DNA of 64,000 nucleotides, taken from Mytilinidion resinicola (lineage: Eukaryota; Ascomycota; Dothideomycetes; Mytilinidiales; Mytilinidiaceae). How positions within the stretch are numbered: the first letter of the stretch is position 1; the number at the start of each line of letters is the position of its first letter. The DNA lies in the NCBI RefSeq assembly GCF_010093595.1, contig NW_022985477.1, positions 1 to 64,000 of the forward strand, given 5' to 3'. The notes beneath the pieces were generated by a model. That model worked only from the letters and a program-made list of their open reading frames with translations. It was not told the DNA's origin and searched no databases. Position numbers and translations under genes: made by a program. Below are positions 13,698 through 25,972 of this stretch, piece after piece.

Positions 13698-13982
13698 CTT
13701 TATAAGCTTTTTTAAATTAGGCTTATAATCGCGTTAAGTAGTAGTTCCGGCGCGTTAGTTTTAGAGCGTGCTTCTAGAAACGTTATACGTTGCAACAGCG
13801 CATTGTTCGCTTTAAAGTTAATTCTTATTAATTGCTAAGATAGCTAGGTAGATTCGGCCTTTTTTTTTTAGATTAATTATATATTGCGTTATTAAAATAT
13901 AGTAGTTAAAAGCTAATAGAGCGCGTTTTAGTAATAAGGTAGCCGGCTTACTTAGGTAGCCGGCTTACTTATATTGCACGTT

Positions 13983-14373
13983 AGGTAGTATTAAAGTTTT
14001 AAGTTAAATATAAGGTTTCTATCTATATAAAAAAGTATACTTAAATATAAAAGGTAATTCCTAAGAAATCTATATACTTATAGCTTATTTCTTAAGCTAG
14101 TAAGCTATACTTATTTACTTGCTTTTAATTCTATAAGCCGGCTTATTATACTTACTATAAGCCGCTTAATCTATTATATAACTTTAGTTCTATAATATCC
14201 TATTTTTAGATTATTTCTATCTACTAGCAGTTTATAGGGGAATCTAAGATTTCTATATATTTAACCCTTAATTTTTAAGATCCTGTAACCTAATCCTATA
14301 TAATTAGTTTATCTACTTACTAGTTTCTATAAATACCTTTATACTTAAGTAGTTTATATTATAGGTTATAATA
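13983..14373 (-). repeat. LTR copy 2, truncated
   Basis: This aligns in the same orientation with 13302-13697; both start with AGGTAGTATTAAAG, and both share CTACTAGCAGTTTATAGGGG. The first ~110 bp are missing, and the TGTAACA terminus has become TATAATA. It lies 285 bp from copy 1. It is either a solo LTR of a second insertion or the remains of a nested element. It is more TA-rich than copy 1. Confidence 0.7.
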
Positions 14374-15290
14374 CTAAAGCGCTTTATATATTCTAATAGT
14401 TGCTTTTAGTATAATAGTTGCAGTAAAATAGCAGAGCCTTCTAAAAAGGAGAATATTAGTCGAATAGAAGTATTATTAGAAACGCTTTATTTTATGCAAA
14501 TAGTATTTCTTTTATCTATATTTACTTCTTAAATTAAAAAACTTCTATTTATCTTTTATTGCTGCTAAGCGCTTTACTTATACCGGAACCTAAAAAAAAC
14601 GCAAACTACTTTATAGTAATATTCTAACTATAGTATATATATATCCGGATTTAGATTTCTAGTTTATTTAGTATATATATTTGATTTTTATAAAGCTAGA
14701 TTATTGTATACGTAGTTTTTATTACGGATTATATATTTTATAGCATAGTAAATTATTAGCAGCTTAGCGGCAGCTTATAAATATCACGGCTTAAACGGTG
14801 AAGCTTGCTGCACAGCGTAACACGTAATATTAGGACCCGGCGAGAGGCTTTATTATAAGGGCCTATGCGAGCCTTAGTAGGAGTATACCTGCTAACTACT
14901 GCCCTGCCTTCTTATAGCTCCTTAAGCTACGTTTTATTATTTAACCTGCCTGCCTGCCGTGTATTATAGAACACGTAGTAAATTTAGTTATTACTTCTAC
15001 CTACTTGCCTAAGCTAGCTAGGGCAATTCTACTGCCCAAGACCGTAATAATAAATGTTTTAGCGCTTATTATTTATATTTTCTACCTCTTTATTATACTA
15101 TACTACTCTAGGGCACGTTTCCTTTATTACTAGTATTTACTATATCTAATAAGTATATAAATATTAGATTATTAGATCGCGGGGCTAAGTTAGTACGCTA
15201 GGGGTAAGCGTTCGGCGGTTTATAAAAAGGAGAATAGTTCGTGTACTTTGCACCTATATTTCGATATAGCTAACTATAGTATAGTAGCGA
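14374..15290. other. AT-rich stretch without a recognisable gene
   Basis: No reading frame and no named motif were found. The sequence is TA-rich like its neighbours, with somewhat more GC around 14770-14960. It may be the untranslated part of the element whose coding part starts near 15291. Confidence 0.5.
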
Positions 15291-16740
15291 TGCCTAATAT
15301 AAATATTATAGTAATAAATAAGAACTTTACTAGCAGCTTAGTTAGATAAATATAGAAAAAATCCGGGTAAAGGCCCTAAAAGCGTTATAACGATTAGGGG
15401 AGCTTATATAAGCGGCGGCTAACTATATACTTACTTAGCGCACTAAAAAAAATATAGAGCTAGGGTATTAGCTTACTAAAAGTAAGATTTTTAAGAAAGA
15501 AATAGAGCGGCTAAGGCTACTAAAATTACGTGTTAAGCAGAATACTATAGCTTAGAGCTGGACTTTAATAAGGCCTAATAGGTAGAAAATAGTAAGCAGC
15601 GTTCTTTATATACGGCTTCGGGCTTTACTAATATTTTAATATAGCCCTATTATATAGCAGGTTATAAGGCGCAGCCTAGGCAGGTTATTAAGAACTAGAA
15701 TAACTTTTAGTATACTATTTCTAAGTTAAAAAAATAGACTAATAAGGATAAAAAGAAGTAAAGGTAGTAAAAAAGTAGATTATAAGCAATATATTATCTA
15801 TAGCTATAGCTGTAGCTAAAATACTAATAGATTTATAGTTATAACTCCGGGTTTAACCTATAGAATTTAATAGGTGCTCTAGTATATCCGGATAATAATA
15901 AACTACTAATAATTGCCTTCCGGCTAGCTGCTATACTAGCTAAGCCTGTAGTAGCTGTACTAACTTATCCTATAGTAGTACTAGCGGGTATATAGGCGCA
16001 GGGTATACTAAAAGCGGTAGTACTAGCTTTAGTACTAATTAAAGCTCTATTAAAAGCGCTAACTAGGCCTATAGTATAAGGTAGAAGATTATAGCAGCCG
16101 GGTTATTTAAACCCTATAAAGGAATACCTAGGTCGGCTATATAGAAATAGCAGGAATACTATATTATTTAATAAGCAGTAGAAGCAGGCTAGAAAATTCC
16201 TATACAAGCCTTATAGGAAAGTAAACTAGAATATTTACTATAATAAGTTTTTTTAGAAGGGCGGCTATAAAGTATACTTATATACTTTAAAGTATACTTT
16301 TTTAGTAGAATAGGTAAGTTTAATTAAGGATACTAACTTCGCTGCTAGGTATAGGCGGCGACTATAAGCATCTCGGCCGAATATTCTAGAAGTATATTCT
16401 GCTAGAGTGTTTAAGTTAGTCCGGGAAAAAGGTAGAGGTTAGGGGAGTAAAAAAGGCTAAGGTAGTAGGTAAGGAGCCTATAATCCTTCTTAGCAATAGG
16501 TAGGGCCTACTAATACCCGGAGGAAGGTTAGATATCTATAGAACCTTAATCCGCAGTAGTAGGCTGCTATTTAGAATACCGATCTACTTTTAGGGAATAT
16601 AGAAAGGCGGGAGATTTTAGAGAACTAGTAGAATTTAGGGTACTATATATAGCAGTTTACGTAAAAAGGTAGTAGAAATAAAAGAGTAAAGGAGGTCTAC
16701 TATAACAACGATTAAAACTACTTTAGGAAAATAAACCTTA
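15291..16740 (+). pseudogene. Degenerate coding region of an unidentified element
   Basis: A plus-strand frame starting at ATG 15291 and shifting at least once can be followed in pieces. Around 15360-15600 it reads as a charged, helical protein (KSKIFKKEIERLRLLKLRVK). TAG or TAA interrupts it exactly where Gln would fit. Proline- and alanine-rich pieces follow to about 16100, then basic stretches to 16740. I do not recognise the family: no DDE, RT or zinc knuckle could be identified with confidence. The codon decay pattern is the same as in the Gypsy element. It could be a gag-like or transposase C-terminal region. Confidence 0.4.
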
Positions 16741-16761
16741 ACTAGTAGAGGTTGCTTTACT

Positions 16762-16875
16762 AGGGCTTTATACTTTAGATTTACTAAAACTTATATTTTA
16801 GATATACTAGAGCTTTATATTCTAGAGTTACTAAAGCTTTATATTCTAAACTTGCTAAAACTTTATACTTTAGAA
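16762..16875 (+). repeat. 24-bp tandem repeat, about 4.7 copies
   Basis: Successive units of the type CTTTATATTCTAGAGTTACTAAAG follow one another with a 24-bp period. In one plus frame each unit reads as an eight-residue repeat of the form L-Y-I-L-E-L-L-K, so the repeat may once have been coding. It sits at the 3' side of the degenerate element. Confidence 0.75.
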
Positions 16876-17199
16876 TAAATAGGGTTAGTAAATTAGAATA
16901 GAGAAATTGTTTAAATTATAATTTGTATAAAATAATATTCCTATATATAGTCTACCTAGCAGGTACTAATTAAAAGCGCTTTTATTTTAATTAAAAAGAA
17001 ATTAAATTTAAAGTTTACCAGCGCAGTATAATTCTTATTAGTCGCAGAAAAAATAGAACCTAGTGCGGGGGTAAGTGCGAATATTATAAAGATATCTTTA
17101 GATTATAAGTTCTAAAATAAGGCCAGGGTTATAACAGTAATAAATTAAAATAATATAAAAGGGAACGTAAATAAGTAAGATAAGAGGAGATATATAAAC

Positions 17200-18201
17200 G
17201 CAGCGAAGCTGAAACACAGGTTAATAGCAGACGAGAAAGATTTAAGGACCAAGTTGCCGAGTTTAATATTTTCTTTCATAAGGTTAACAAACCTTTTTGT
17301 CCCCAGTTAAAACCGCGAGGTTAAGCGCAACAATGGCGCAAACGAAATAGTAAGCGAATTAAAGCTTGATGGTAGAGGCTTTGAAGGCGCCTTGTTGGAA
17401 TCGTTTCAATGCCGACTGTTCCCGCTCCTGCTGCGTATGTCGAAGTTTCCATCGCGAGCGCTCGGAGTCAATCGGGGCTAGAAAAGGGCTTCTTGGGCGG
17501 TTTAGCCCGCCTCTTCTCTGGGTTCCTAGATACAAGCTGGACCCGAACGGTAATGGAAGCACGAGGAAACATGTGTTGATTTGTTGGGAGCAACTTGTTT
17601 CCAGACACTGGGGGCAGAGGAAGCCGGGCGTACGTCCGTCCTATCATTGCGGAGGAATCCGGCAGGAGCTGCCACATCGGCTTCTCGATAGTTGCTAGAA
17701 ATCACTTTCATATGCAGTGTTATTATGCCAAAGCCAAACCCAACGAGATGCAGAAGCCTAGAAGAGTGATGGAGAAGAAAGAGAGAGGATTGACACGACG
17801 TGGAGCTGAGAGGCACCGGTGCACGGGCTTTTCAGCACCTCCCGCGCGACTCAGCTCTCTCCCTCAACTCTTCCACCTCAACCATCGCCTTACTCCTTCA
17901 ATACGCTATAATCATCTCTCCACGAAGAGACCACTGTAAGTCGGAATAGCCTGTGCGCGGTACTTCAGTAGCGCTAAGCGCCATGCCCTTATTCTTCAAT
18001 CGCGTGATGCTGTCGATATTCCAGTCGTATGCGGAGTCGATATCTTCGTCGCCCCGTAACGCACTCGATTGATTCTATTAAAGGGATATGCTAGCTGATT
18101 GTTCATACATAGATTGCTAGCGCCGTATTCTTTGCCTGACTGAATTCACTTGGTCGTGATATCCCCTCAAGGCATCTTCCCATCACACATTCACCATGTC
18201 C
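17200..18201. other. Boundary of the AT-rich block, then intergenic sequence
   Basis: Composition changes sharply near 17200-17280 from TA-rich, stop-dense DNA to balanced sequence. Overlapping frames on both strands at 17360-17940 show no domain and no consistent coding pattern, so I call no gene. The segment contains the 3' flank of the first transporter gene, whose stop codon is at 18202-18204. Confidence 0.6.
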
Positions 18202-20045
18202 CTAGTACTTTGGAGCCGGGACTGCTACCACTTCCTCGAAAGCCTTCGGTTTCGTTGGCGGATTGTCATATTCGCTTCCCGCAGTCAAACTGCCACTTTG
18301 ACTAGACGCATCGCTTTCATTACCTTCCACCAAGCTTTTCCTTTGCCTACCAGTAAAGGTGAGTGAATGATTTTACCAGATTTAATTACTCGAAAAAGAC
18401 TTACTCTCTCCGATGGAGAACGACCGCTGCGATGAAACCCAACCATAGCAACGTCCAGAAGGCGATAACGGTCGGCCATCCTTTCGACCATCTTGGCGCA
18501 CCATACTTGCCCACTGTGGGGAAAAGGAACAGCGGTACCCAGATGTTGAAGGAGTAACCTATGGACATCATGGACCCCTAGGACACGCATTAGCCGAATA
18601 TTCTTCAAACCGAATGCCGGATGTTTCCTTACAATCACCAGAGCTCTTTCTTCTGCATCGCCTTTGATAACGGTGTTGACGGTAGAATACAGAATTGGAC
18701 TCGCGCATCCAGATAAGCCAAGCAAGTACCATGCAACGAACTTGAGGCCGGTCGGTATCATCCACACCGTCATACAAATGCAGGAGAAAACCATTGATGC
18801 CATGGAAATGGAGTATATTATCCACGACGGATAGATCGATGCAAGAGTAGTGCCTAGCCAGGAAGAGACGGCGGTGATCGCATATATGACCGTTGGATAC
18901 GTGTTCACTTCTGACACTGGGTACTTTTCCTGCTTCAGCCAGAGACCCATATAGCCGGCTGGGTAACTGGCGATGATCATGCAACTTTGACGCCGTCAGC
19001 ACTGAAAGGTCCGCTGTCTCCGAGTCGGACACTTACATGTAGCACAAAACAAAGATGTACCAATGCCACCTCGACAGCGTTCTTTTGAAAACGTCAAGGC
19101 TCAGCCGACCAGCCTTCTTTACCTTGGCTTTCGCCATTCGTTGCTTTGCTAACACGATGTCGCTGTCCTTGAAATACCACACCTTCGGCGAATCCGGAAC
19201 TCCAGGGAAAACGACGAATCCAATCAGCGCGATTGGAATCGTAATGATCCCATCGATAATGAACAGCCATCTCCACCCGGACATTCCCCCAACACCAGAG
19301 AGGTTCTTGTAGGCCGCTGCCTGTAAATACCCGCTGAACATGGATCCAAGGGAGTTGCAGATGAACCACGTTCCAGCGCGCTTGAAGAGTTCGGGACCAC
19401 TGTACCAAGATCCGAGAATGAAATGCGTCCCAGCGAAAACGGGCGTTTCTGCCATACCAACGAGGAAACGGAGTGCGTATAATTGCTTAGCACTCGTGAC
19501 GCGGCTTTGGGCAAAGGTGAGGACACCCCATATCACCTCGAGAGATGGGAGAAGCCAGCGCGATCTTTGATGGTCAGCTGTTTGATTTATCGAAGATGCA
19601 GACAACGAACCACTTACATCTTCGGTCGGGATATCAAGAGCATGAACGGGATTTGAGAAATAACATAGGCGATGTAGTAGTAGGTGTTAAACCAGTTCAG
19701 CTCATTGCCGTAGAGATGGAGCTCTTCTTTCATGCCGCTGACGAAGGCATTGCTGATGTTGGTTTGGTCGAGGAATTTGGTGAAGACTAGCCATCATGAG
19801 GTCAGCTCAACTCATCGAATTCCAGTGCGCCTGTCCGGGGTTTACTCACAACATAGGCAGGCAAAGATCAGAATCGATAGGTCGAGCTTGAACAGCAATC
19901 TAGTCTCTGTCAGTTTCACCCTTTTGAAATTGAAGCACCGATGCCCGTACTTTCGCTCTTCCGCCGGATACTCAGATGGATACCAGTTGAAAACCTCCTT
20001 GATCGCCCCCCATGGAGTGATCTTCTTTCCCTGAGAGTCGGACAT
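18202..20045 (-). CDS. MFS transporter, allantoate/pantothenate permease family
   Basis: Seven exons can be joined with consensus splice sites: 20045-19951, 19899-19850, 19786-19618, 19564-19037, 18984-18633, 18577-18405 and 18346-18202, giving 503 residues. Introns are 48-63 bp. The protein shows the family's hallmarks: [13 protein letters not shown], then [18 protein letters not shown], then [10 protein letters not shown] in the late loop, and a hydrophilic C-terminal tail. About twelve membrane segments are expected. Relatives (Dal5, Tna1, Fen2) import anionic vitamins or small organic acids by proton symport across the plasma membrane. The [17 protein letters not shown] segment is closest in feel to Fen2/Liz1-type pantothenate carriers, but the substrate cannot be read from sequence. 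The start is set by the only ATG ahead of exon 1. No frame break was found. Confidence 0.9.
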
Positions 20046-22347
20046 GATGTCGAGACCAGTTCAAACCTTTACTCAAGAATGCAGTATAATTCATCTCGGC
20101 AGAGGACTACTCAGATATACATGTTCCAAATGCCAGGGGCTGGAGATAGGCCTCCCAGAGCGAAGAGACGTGCATATGGCGACATGACCGCTAAAGTGGC
20201 GGCTGTGGGAACCGCAAAAGCCTCGTCTCGAAGCCGGATGAGCGTCTACGTTCAGTACACAGGCAGAATCTCGGTATCGGAGGTTTTCAACGCACCTAGG
20301 TATGGAGCCGTGGTGTGGGGTTGGTGTCGATGTTGCGAGGAAGTCCCCGCATCGCGTGCTTGCCCCACCATACTCTATTTGTCCACGTGACATCAACCAA
20401 TTAATGTGTATCTTGGCTCCAGGAAAGAGCAGAACTGCTGATAAAGAACGGGTAATCGGCACATCTTTATCAATATGTGGTTGGGTGGAAGCAAATTGAG
20501 GTTAAAGCGATGTCGGGCGCTACGGAGTCTGCGTGGAGGTGAGTCTACTTCGCACCATACTCCGCATTTGGCAACATGAATTGCAGATTGTAGATGTTCG
20601 GGCACACGCACTCACGACATGCCATTAATAGGTCAGTGTATTGTATCCTAAGCCGGCATTAACCCGACTCTTGCTCCCCTGGCGCTTCCCATCGTCAGCC
20701 TCACTAAGTGCCGTCCTAAACTCCTCCGCCTCAATACTCTGTAGCTAACATTGAGAATCCTCAAAAACTTCACCGAAGTATTACTGTTTCTCGTCCTCGT
20801 TAGTTACTGCGCTGGGCAATACCTTGGACGACCACTAAAAGATAGAGTTCTCAGTTTGGACGAGAGTCTTCTCAGCATTTGTAGTGAAGGACGTCGACTT
20901 CTTCTCCAAAATAGATCACGAAGCTAGCGAAGTTCCTATATTGAACTGGAGATCTCACCTGCGCGGACGAGAGTGGTAGGAGCAACGCCAGGTCCGCCGC
21001 CAGTAGACGGGGTAGTATGCTCCAAAGACAGCACCGCGAGTTGTTTACTACGATAGAGTGGAGCGATGGGCAGCTTAGCGATTGCGATCCGTGTTTCCAA
21101 TAAAACCTCACTCCGACTGACGATATGGCGAAGATATTTGAGCGCCTTGAGAATCCCACACGTCAATTCGGCATCGCCGAGTTCTAAGACTCTTTGGCGC
21201 AGCTTCTTTCACATCGTAAGATGTCGAGAGGATGAATATAATAGCTGTAAATGCAATAGCCGCGCTATAATGAGCAGCGGATAATATGCTTGATAGCTAT
21301 TTCGCATGATGTCGCGATTGATGTCTACATCCGCGATCTCCGCTGCAAGCATGTAACTTCCATCTCCGCGGTATCTCACTTTACATGATCTTTTACGACG
21401 TGGGCGCACCCACGCAGACTGAGTGATTGTTCGAGCAACAATTGCTCAAGTCCTCTTATTCACCACACGGCATAAATCATGACATTTACACTCGCGGACC
21501 CGCGGTGAAGGAAACGCAGCCTTGCAAAGAAAAACCCGCCCCAGCACCACTTTAGCCGGATTCAAACTGATTTACAACTTTGCTAGCAACTCTGCTGCAT
21601 TCAGACCTAATCGCCGCGAGAAGAGGCTCTAGAGTATGGTGAAGAAGATTTTAGATGAAAGAGCTACTGAAAATGAGATCATGGCGGCGAGGAGATTGGA
21701 ACAGCATAGATTCATTCGAACCTGGAGCACGAGGCAGGTTACCAAGCGCCACTACTTGTCTCAGCCTAGCTTTATCGCCATACTTTTATGGGTAGGATAT
21801 CTCTCAACGCAATACCCGAAGGTTTGAAGCTCGAGAGTCTGAGGCACAGCAACGCCCCTAGACGTCGTACTAGTCTGGGCCGCAGTTTACGGCCATTCTC
21901 GAACGATCAACCCTCACATCCTCTTGATTTATAATGTATGCAGCTTGGCAGGGAAAGGAATCCTCCCAACGGCTATGGCGCCTGCAGGTCCCAGGTGTTG
22001 GTCGGAAGCCGATGAAGCTTGCTCTGTCGATCCCGTCCCTTGGTGTCGGTACTCACTGGTTTTTAACTTCGCCATCTTCCAGTCTTATGCAGAAAGATTC
22101 GATCGTCGAAAGGCAAACTTGGGGTCCAATTCACGTTTCAGTTGTCACTGACAGCGCCTAGATACGATGCTCCGATATATTTTACCTTTAAGAAATGCCA
22201 TGAATCAAGGGCATGACGAGTGGAAGAGGAGTGAATAGGTTGAGGGCATCTTGTATAGGAGTCTGAGGTAGATCGTGAAGACGTTTGAGAGTTGAGGATG
22301 TTGAGCACGCTATCATTTTCTAATATATTCATTGTTTCGTGCAACTT
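20046..22347. other. Long intergenic region with one possible gene remnant
   Basis: No intact gene is visible in these 2.3 kb apart from the remnant listed at 20936-21409. Frames at 20091-20611 and 21636-22161 overlap on both strands and show no domain. The part next to 20045 should hold the promoter of the first transporter gene. Confidence 0.5.
20936..21409 (-). pseudogene. Possible gene remnant, unknown family
   Basis: One minus-strand frame stays open for about 158 codons except for a single TGA at 21209-21211. The reading looks protein-like on both sides of it (QAYYPLLIIARLLHLQLLY before, LGDAELTCGILKALKYLRHI after). There is no ATG at its start, and no known family is recognised. It may be an exon-derived relic or chance. 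The evidence is only the length of the frame and its composition. Confidence 0.3.
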
Positions 22348-23719
22348 CTACAGTCTTGCTTCTATTCCCGACGTCTTCTTGTCTGCCGCTAATGCGTCTC
22401 GTAACGCAGCAACAACGTCGTGTTCATGTATCCAAGTCGGATCTCCCCTATTCTTCATCCTAGCTCTCAATTCCTCATCCGTCTCCACTTTCCCAATCCT
22501 CTCAACCTTCGCCTTGTTCCCCGAATGCACGGTATGCAACACTCGATCTGTATGTGGCTTCCTGGTCCTACCATAAACCCTCAAAGCTTTCGCGATATCC
22601 TCATCCCCCGGCAACTTCGTCGCGGAGGGCGGGAACACGTTCAATACAGATTGCGCAAATGACCATCCATCATCAATCGCCAGACTCCCTCCAGCCGCAA
22701 ACGCGCCGCCATGAGCATGTGCTGCATCGCCCGCCAGCGTAACCCTCCCATAACCTAGTGTCCACGAGTCGAGTCCCTGCGCCGCGACATTAGGATAGAT
22801 GCGCGTGTGCGGGACCGCGTCTACGATGGCGCGGATAAGAGGGCTCCAGTCTTTGTAATACTCTCGCAAGACTGAAACATCACCGTCAGAATCCCAGACC
22901 GCGTCTCTGTACGGTGACTCAGCCGCATCGGGATCGCTTTGGTAGGATCCCACGACAGTGAAGAGGTCTTTTCCCAAGTTGGAAACAAAGAGTGTGCGGT
23001 CGTGCCCCCAGAAATGAGTCGCCTCATCCGGCAGATCTGGAATGTGGGAGACGTGGGAAAATGGGAAGACGGAACGGAAGGTGACCCAGCCTGTCCATTT
23101 GGGTTGAGAACTGGGGACGAAGAAACGGCGGACGGCAGAGTTTATGCCGTCAGCACCAAGGAGAAGGTCAGCCGTAGTTGTTGAGCCGTCGAGAAACTTG
23201 ATGGTAAGTTCTTTGGGGCTTTTGCTATAAGCAACGGAGAGAAACGCCTTTCCGAGATGGAGTTGCGCAGGGTCCACATGCTCGAGGAGGGCTTGCTGGA
23301 GATGTGCGCGGTAGTATCGAGATGTGAGATGGCGGTCTTCGACCTGGCCTTTGTGATTGTCCGCGGAGACGACTTCGTTCGTCTTGTAATGTCTAGTCAT
23401 CCGCCAGCTTAGCTTCAACACATTGATACTTGGAAGCAATCACGTGAGGTTCACGTGCTTACCGATAGATCATTGGCAACTTCGTCTTGAGGTTTCGAAA
23501 CGCAATCGAACCATCAATCGCATTATCAAGACCCAGTCGGTCCAAGGTTCTCAATCCGTTCGGTCCCAATGCAATCGAAGCTCCAATCTCGGTCAACTTC
23601 GTCGCTCGCTCATAGATCTGGACATCGATGCCTGGATGGTTCTTGAGCGCGATCGCGGCGGTGAGGCCAGCAATACCGGCGCCCACGACGGCGATGCGGA
23701 GGATTGGTGTTTCTGACAT
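22348..23719 (-). CDS. FAD-dependent monooxygenase, salicylate-hydroxylase-like
   Basis: Two exons, 23719-23463 and 23407-22348, encode 438 residues. The intron acceptor CTAAG at 23408 gives the continuous reading MIYR-WRMTRHYKTNEVV. The N-terminus carries the dinucleotide-binding motif VVGAGIAGLTAA (residues ~10-21). LLGADGINSAVRR follows mid-protein, and AGDAAHAHGGAFAAGG with SLAIDDG near residue 310 binds the FAD ribityl/phosphate. This is the layout of group A flavoprotein hydroxylases, which use NAD(P)H and O2 to hydroxylate aromatic acids such as salicylate. No signal peptide is seen, so it should be cytosolic. It is divergent from the transporter at 24244, with about 520 bp between the starts; joint use in uptake and degradation of an aromatic acid is an inference. 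Substrate is uncertain. Confidence 0.9.
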
Positions 23720-23755
23720 GGTTAACGAAGAGGTAGAATGTCTCTTGGACAGGTT

Positions 23756-23763
23756 CTTTATAC
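23756..23763 (-). promoter_or_regulatory. TATA-like box of the monooxygenase gene
   Basis: The minus strand reads GTATAAAG about 37 bp upstream of the ATG at 23719, a plausible TATA element with a short leader. Confidence 0.4.
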
Positions 23764-24243
23764 GCAGGTTGTCTTACCTGCCGCTACAGTCTTACAAAGG
23801 TAGCTGGGATGCGCGTTTCCGTCTAGCTTCGAACCCCACACCGGCCTCAAGTCGGGAATTCTACACCAACCACCAACATCACGCAAGATGCAACTACAAT
23901 TTCGTATGCCTTCACTATCTGATTACCGACATGCTCCCTGAAACCCGTCTATCGTAGATCGTAGGATGCAGGCACCCTACGCCTGGGACGAGGGGTCTAT
24001 CAATTACACTTTACGGAGACGATGACTTTTCGGGCAAAACGTGCAGTGCATCATTGATGCCTGCCATGATGAGTGCCGGGGGAGAGCCGGTAATACAGAG
24101 CATGAATCGAGACTTGCTGTTCTCCTGCAGGGCGGGGTCGTCGTAGGACAGTCGTGATATTTAAGGCCACGACAGAAAGCAGGTTGCATTTCCAGCGCAA
24201 TTTAGACCCAAACTTCAGGACCAAGGCATATCATTATCCTACC

Positions 24244-25972
24244 ATGCCATCGGATTCTTTGAAAGGCGGCGACTCGACAATTACGACCAAGAATGTGGCG
24301 CCTCCCAAGTTACCCGACAAATTCGCAGATGAAAGCTACAAGCTCTTCTCTCAGTTTACCGTCGAGGAATCAACGCCAGAAGAAGCCAAGAGGATTCAGA
24401 AGAAGCTTGTCCGACGAATTTTGCCCTTCATTTGTATTGGATACCATTTGATGTATGTGGACAAGCAGACTGTGAGTAGCAAATCTGTGCTCTTTGCAAA
24501 ACACCAAGCTCACCTCGTCTAGCTGGGAAGTTCCGCAATTTTAGGCATCTTGAAAGATGGACATCTAAATGCAAACCAATACAATTGGCTCTCATCTATC
24601 TTCTACCTAGGATATCTTGTAGCTGAATGGCCGCAGAATCTAGCATTGCAGCGCTTTCCCGTAGCGAAATGGTTGGCCGGAAATCTGATTGTTTGGTGAG
24701 ATGGACGTTCGACCTCCATAGTACTACCCGCTAACTCTCAATCAGGGGGTGCATCCTGCTTCTTCATATTCCATGCAAAAACTTCGCGTCCCTCTTCGTC
24801 GTGCGATTTTTTCTAGGCCTCGCAGAAGCTTGCATCGTACCCTCATTCTTGCTTATCCTCGGCATGTTCTTTACATACGACGAGCAGTCTGTCTTGATGC
24901 CACTCATGTGGGCAGCTGGGAACTCCAGTCCGATTACCTCCGGGCTGCTGTCGTACGGCGTTCTTTGGATTGACACAGGTAGCTTCTCGTCGTGGAAATG
25001 GTTCATGGGTAAGAAACTACTTCCGTAACTCCAATCAAGTTGTGAAGAGGACTAATATTATGTATTACAGTCATCACTGGCTCCTTGACCGTTATCTTCG
25101 GCATCTCAGTGTGGTTCTTCTTCCCCGACAGTCCGCTCACAGCGCGCTTTCTCACCCTTGAGGAACGCGCGCAAGCCATCCTTCGGATCCAATCAAATCA
25201 TTCCGGTATCGAGCAGAAGCACTTCAAACGGTACCAGTTTATCGAAGCCATTCGCGACCCAAAAACTTTTCTGTTCTTCTTGCACGCTTGGTCCCAGGAG
25301 ATGGCAAACGGGCTCACCAATCAATACTCCCTGATCATCAAATCTTTCGGCTTCACTACTCTCCAGACCACGCTACTCGGATGTATCACAGGACTGACCT
25401 CCCTCGTCTCTCTTGTCGCAGCTGCGGTCATACTGGCGAAGACACGGAACTGTCGAGCTTGGCTGAGTGTCGTTGCTTACATCCCTCCCATTATCTCTTG
25501 TATTCTCCTCATTGCGCTCCCGTGGAGCAATCGCTGGGGTCTGTTATCAGCGATCTGGATTCGCTCCACTGGCGGTATCCCATACGCCGTCGTCATGATT
25601 TGGGCTGCGAATTGCTCCGCTGGTCATACTAAGAAGACGGCGGTCATCGCACTCTACCACGTTGGATACGGCCTAGGAAACATCCTCTCCCCACAACTCT
25701 TCCAGCCGCAGTATGCGCCTCGTTACATTGTGACTTGGGCTGTGATCCTGGGAGTTGCGTGTGTACTGCCGTCGGCCATTATACTGTACTTGAGATGGTA
25801 TTTGGTGAAGGAGAACAGGAGACGAGACGAACTTGATCAGCAAGGAAAAGTTCAAGAGATTGGGATTGTGGAGCATCTGGATGAGAGCGGGGAGAGGACG
25901 GAAAATGTGGTCGATGCGAGACAACTCGATCTAACGGATCGGGAGAATTTGGCGTTTCGATACGTCCTGTGA
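24244..25972 (+). CDS. MFS transporter, allantoate permease (Dal5-type)
   Basis: Four exons (24244-24471, 24523-24695, 24746-25008, 25071-25972) with GT..AG introns of 50-62 bp encode 521 residues. The start is the ATG in CTACCATGC; an upstream in-frame ATG at 24154 is less likely. The N-terminal cytosolic part holds the charged EEAKRIQKKLVRRILPFI segment. Then come VDKQT at the first helix end, LSSIFYLGYLVAEWPQN, and VRFFLGLAEACIVPSFLLI, as in Dal5-type anion:cation symporters. The late loop has IWAANCSAGHTKKTAVIA. Around twelve helices are predicted. Family members import allantoate, ureidosuccinate or related small anions at the plasma membrane. It is divergently arranged to the flavin monooxygenase. 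It is only a distant paralogue of the carriers at 18202 and 26576. No defect was seen. Confidence 0.9.

Noticed and set aside
17359..17939. Several overlapping frames on both strands just right of the AT-rich block
   Set aside because: Frames of similar length on opposite strands without motifs and without splice logic; no gene supported.
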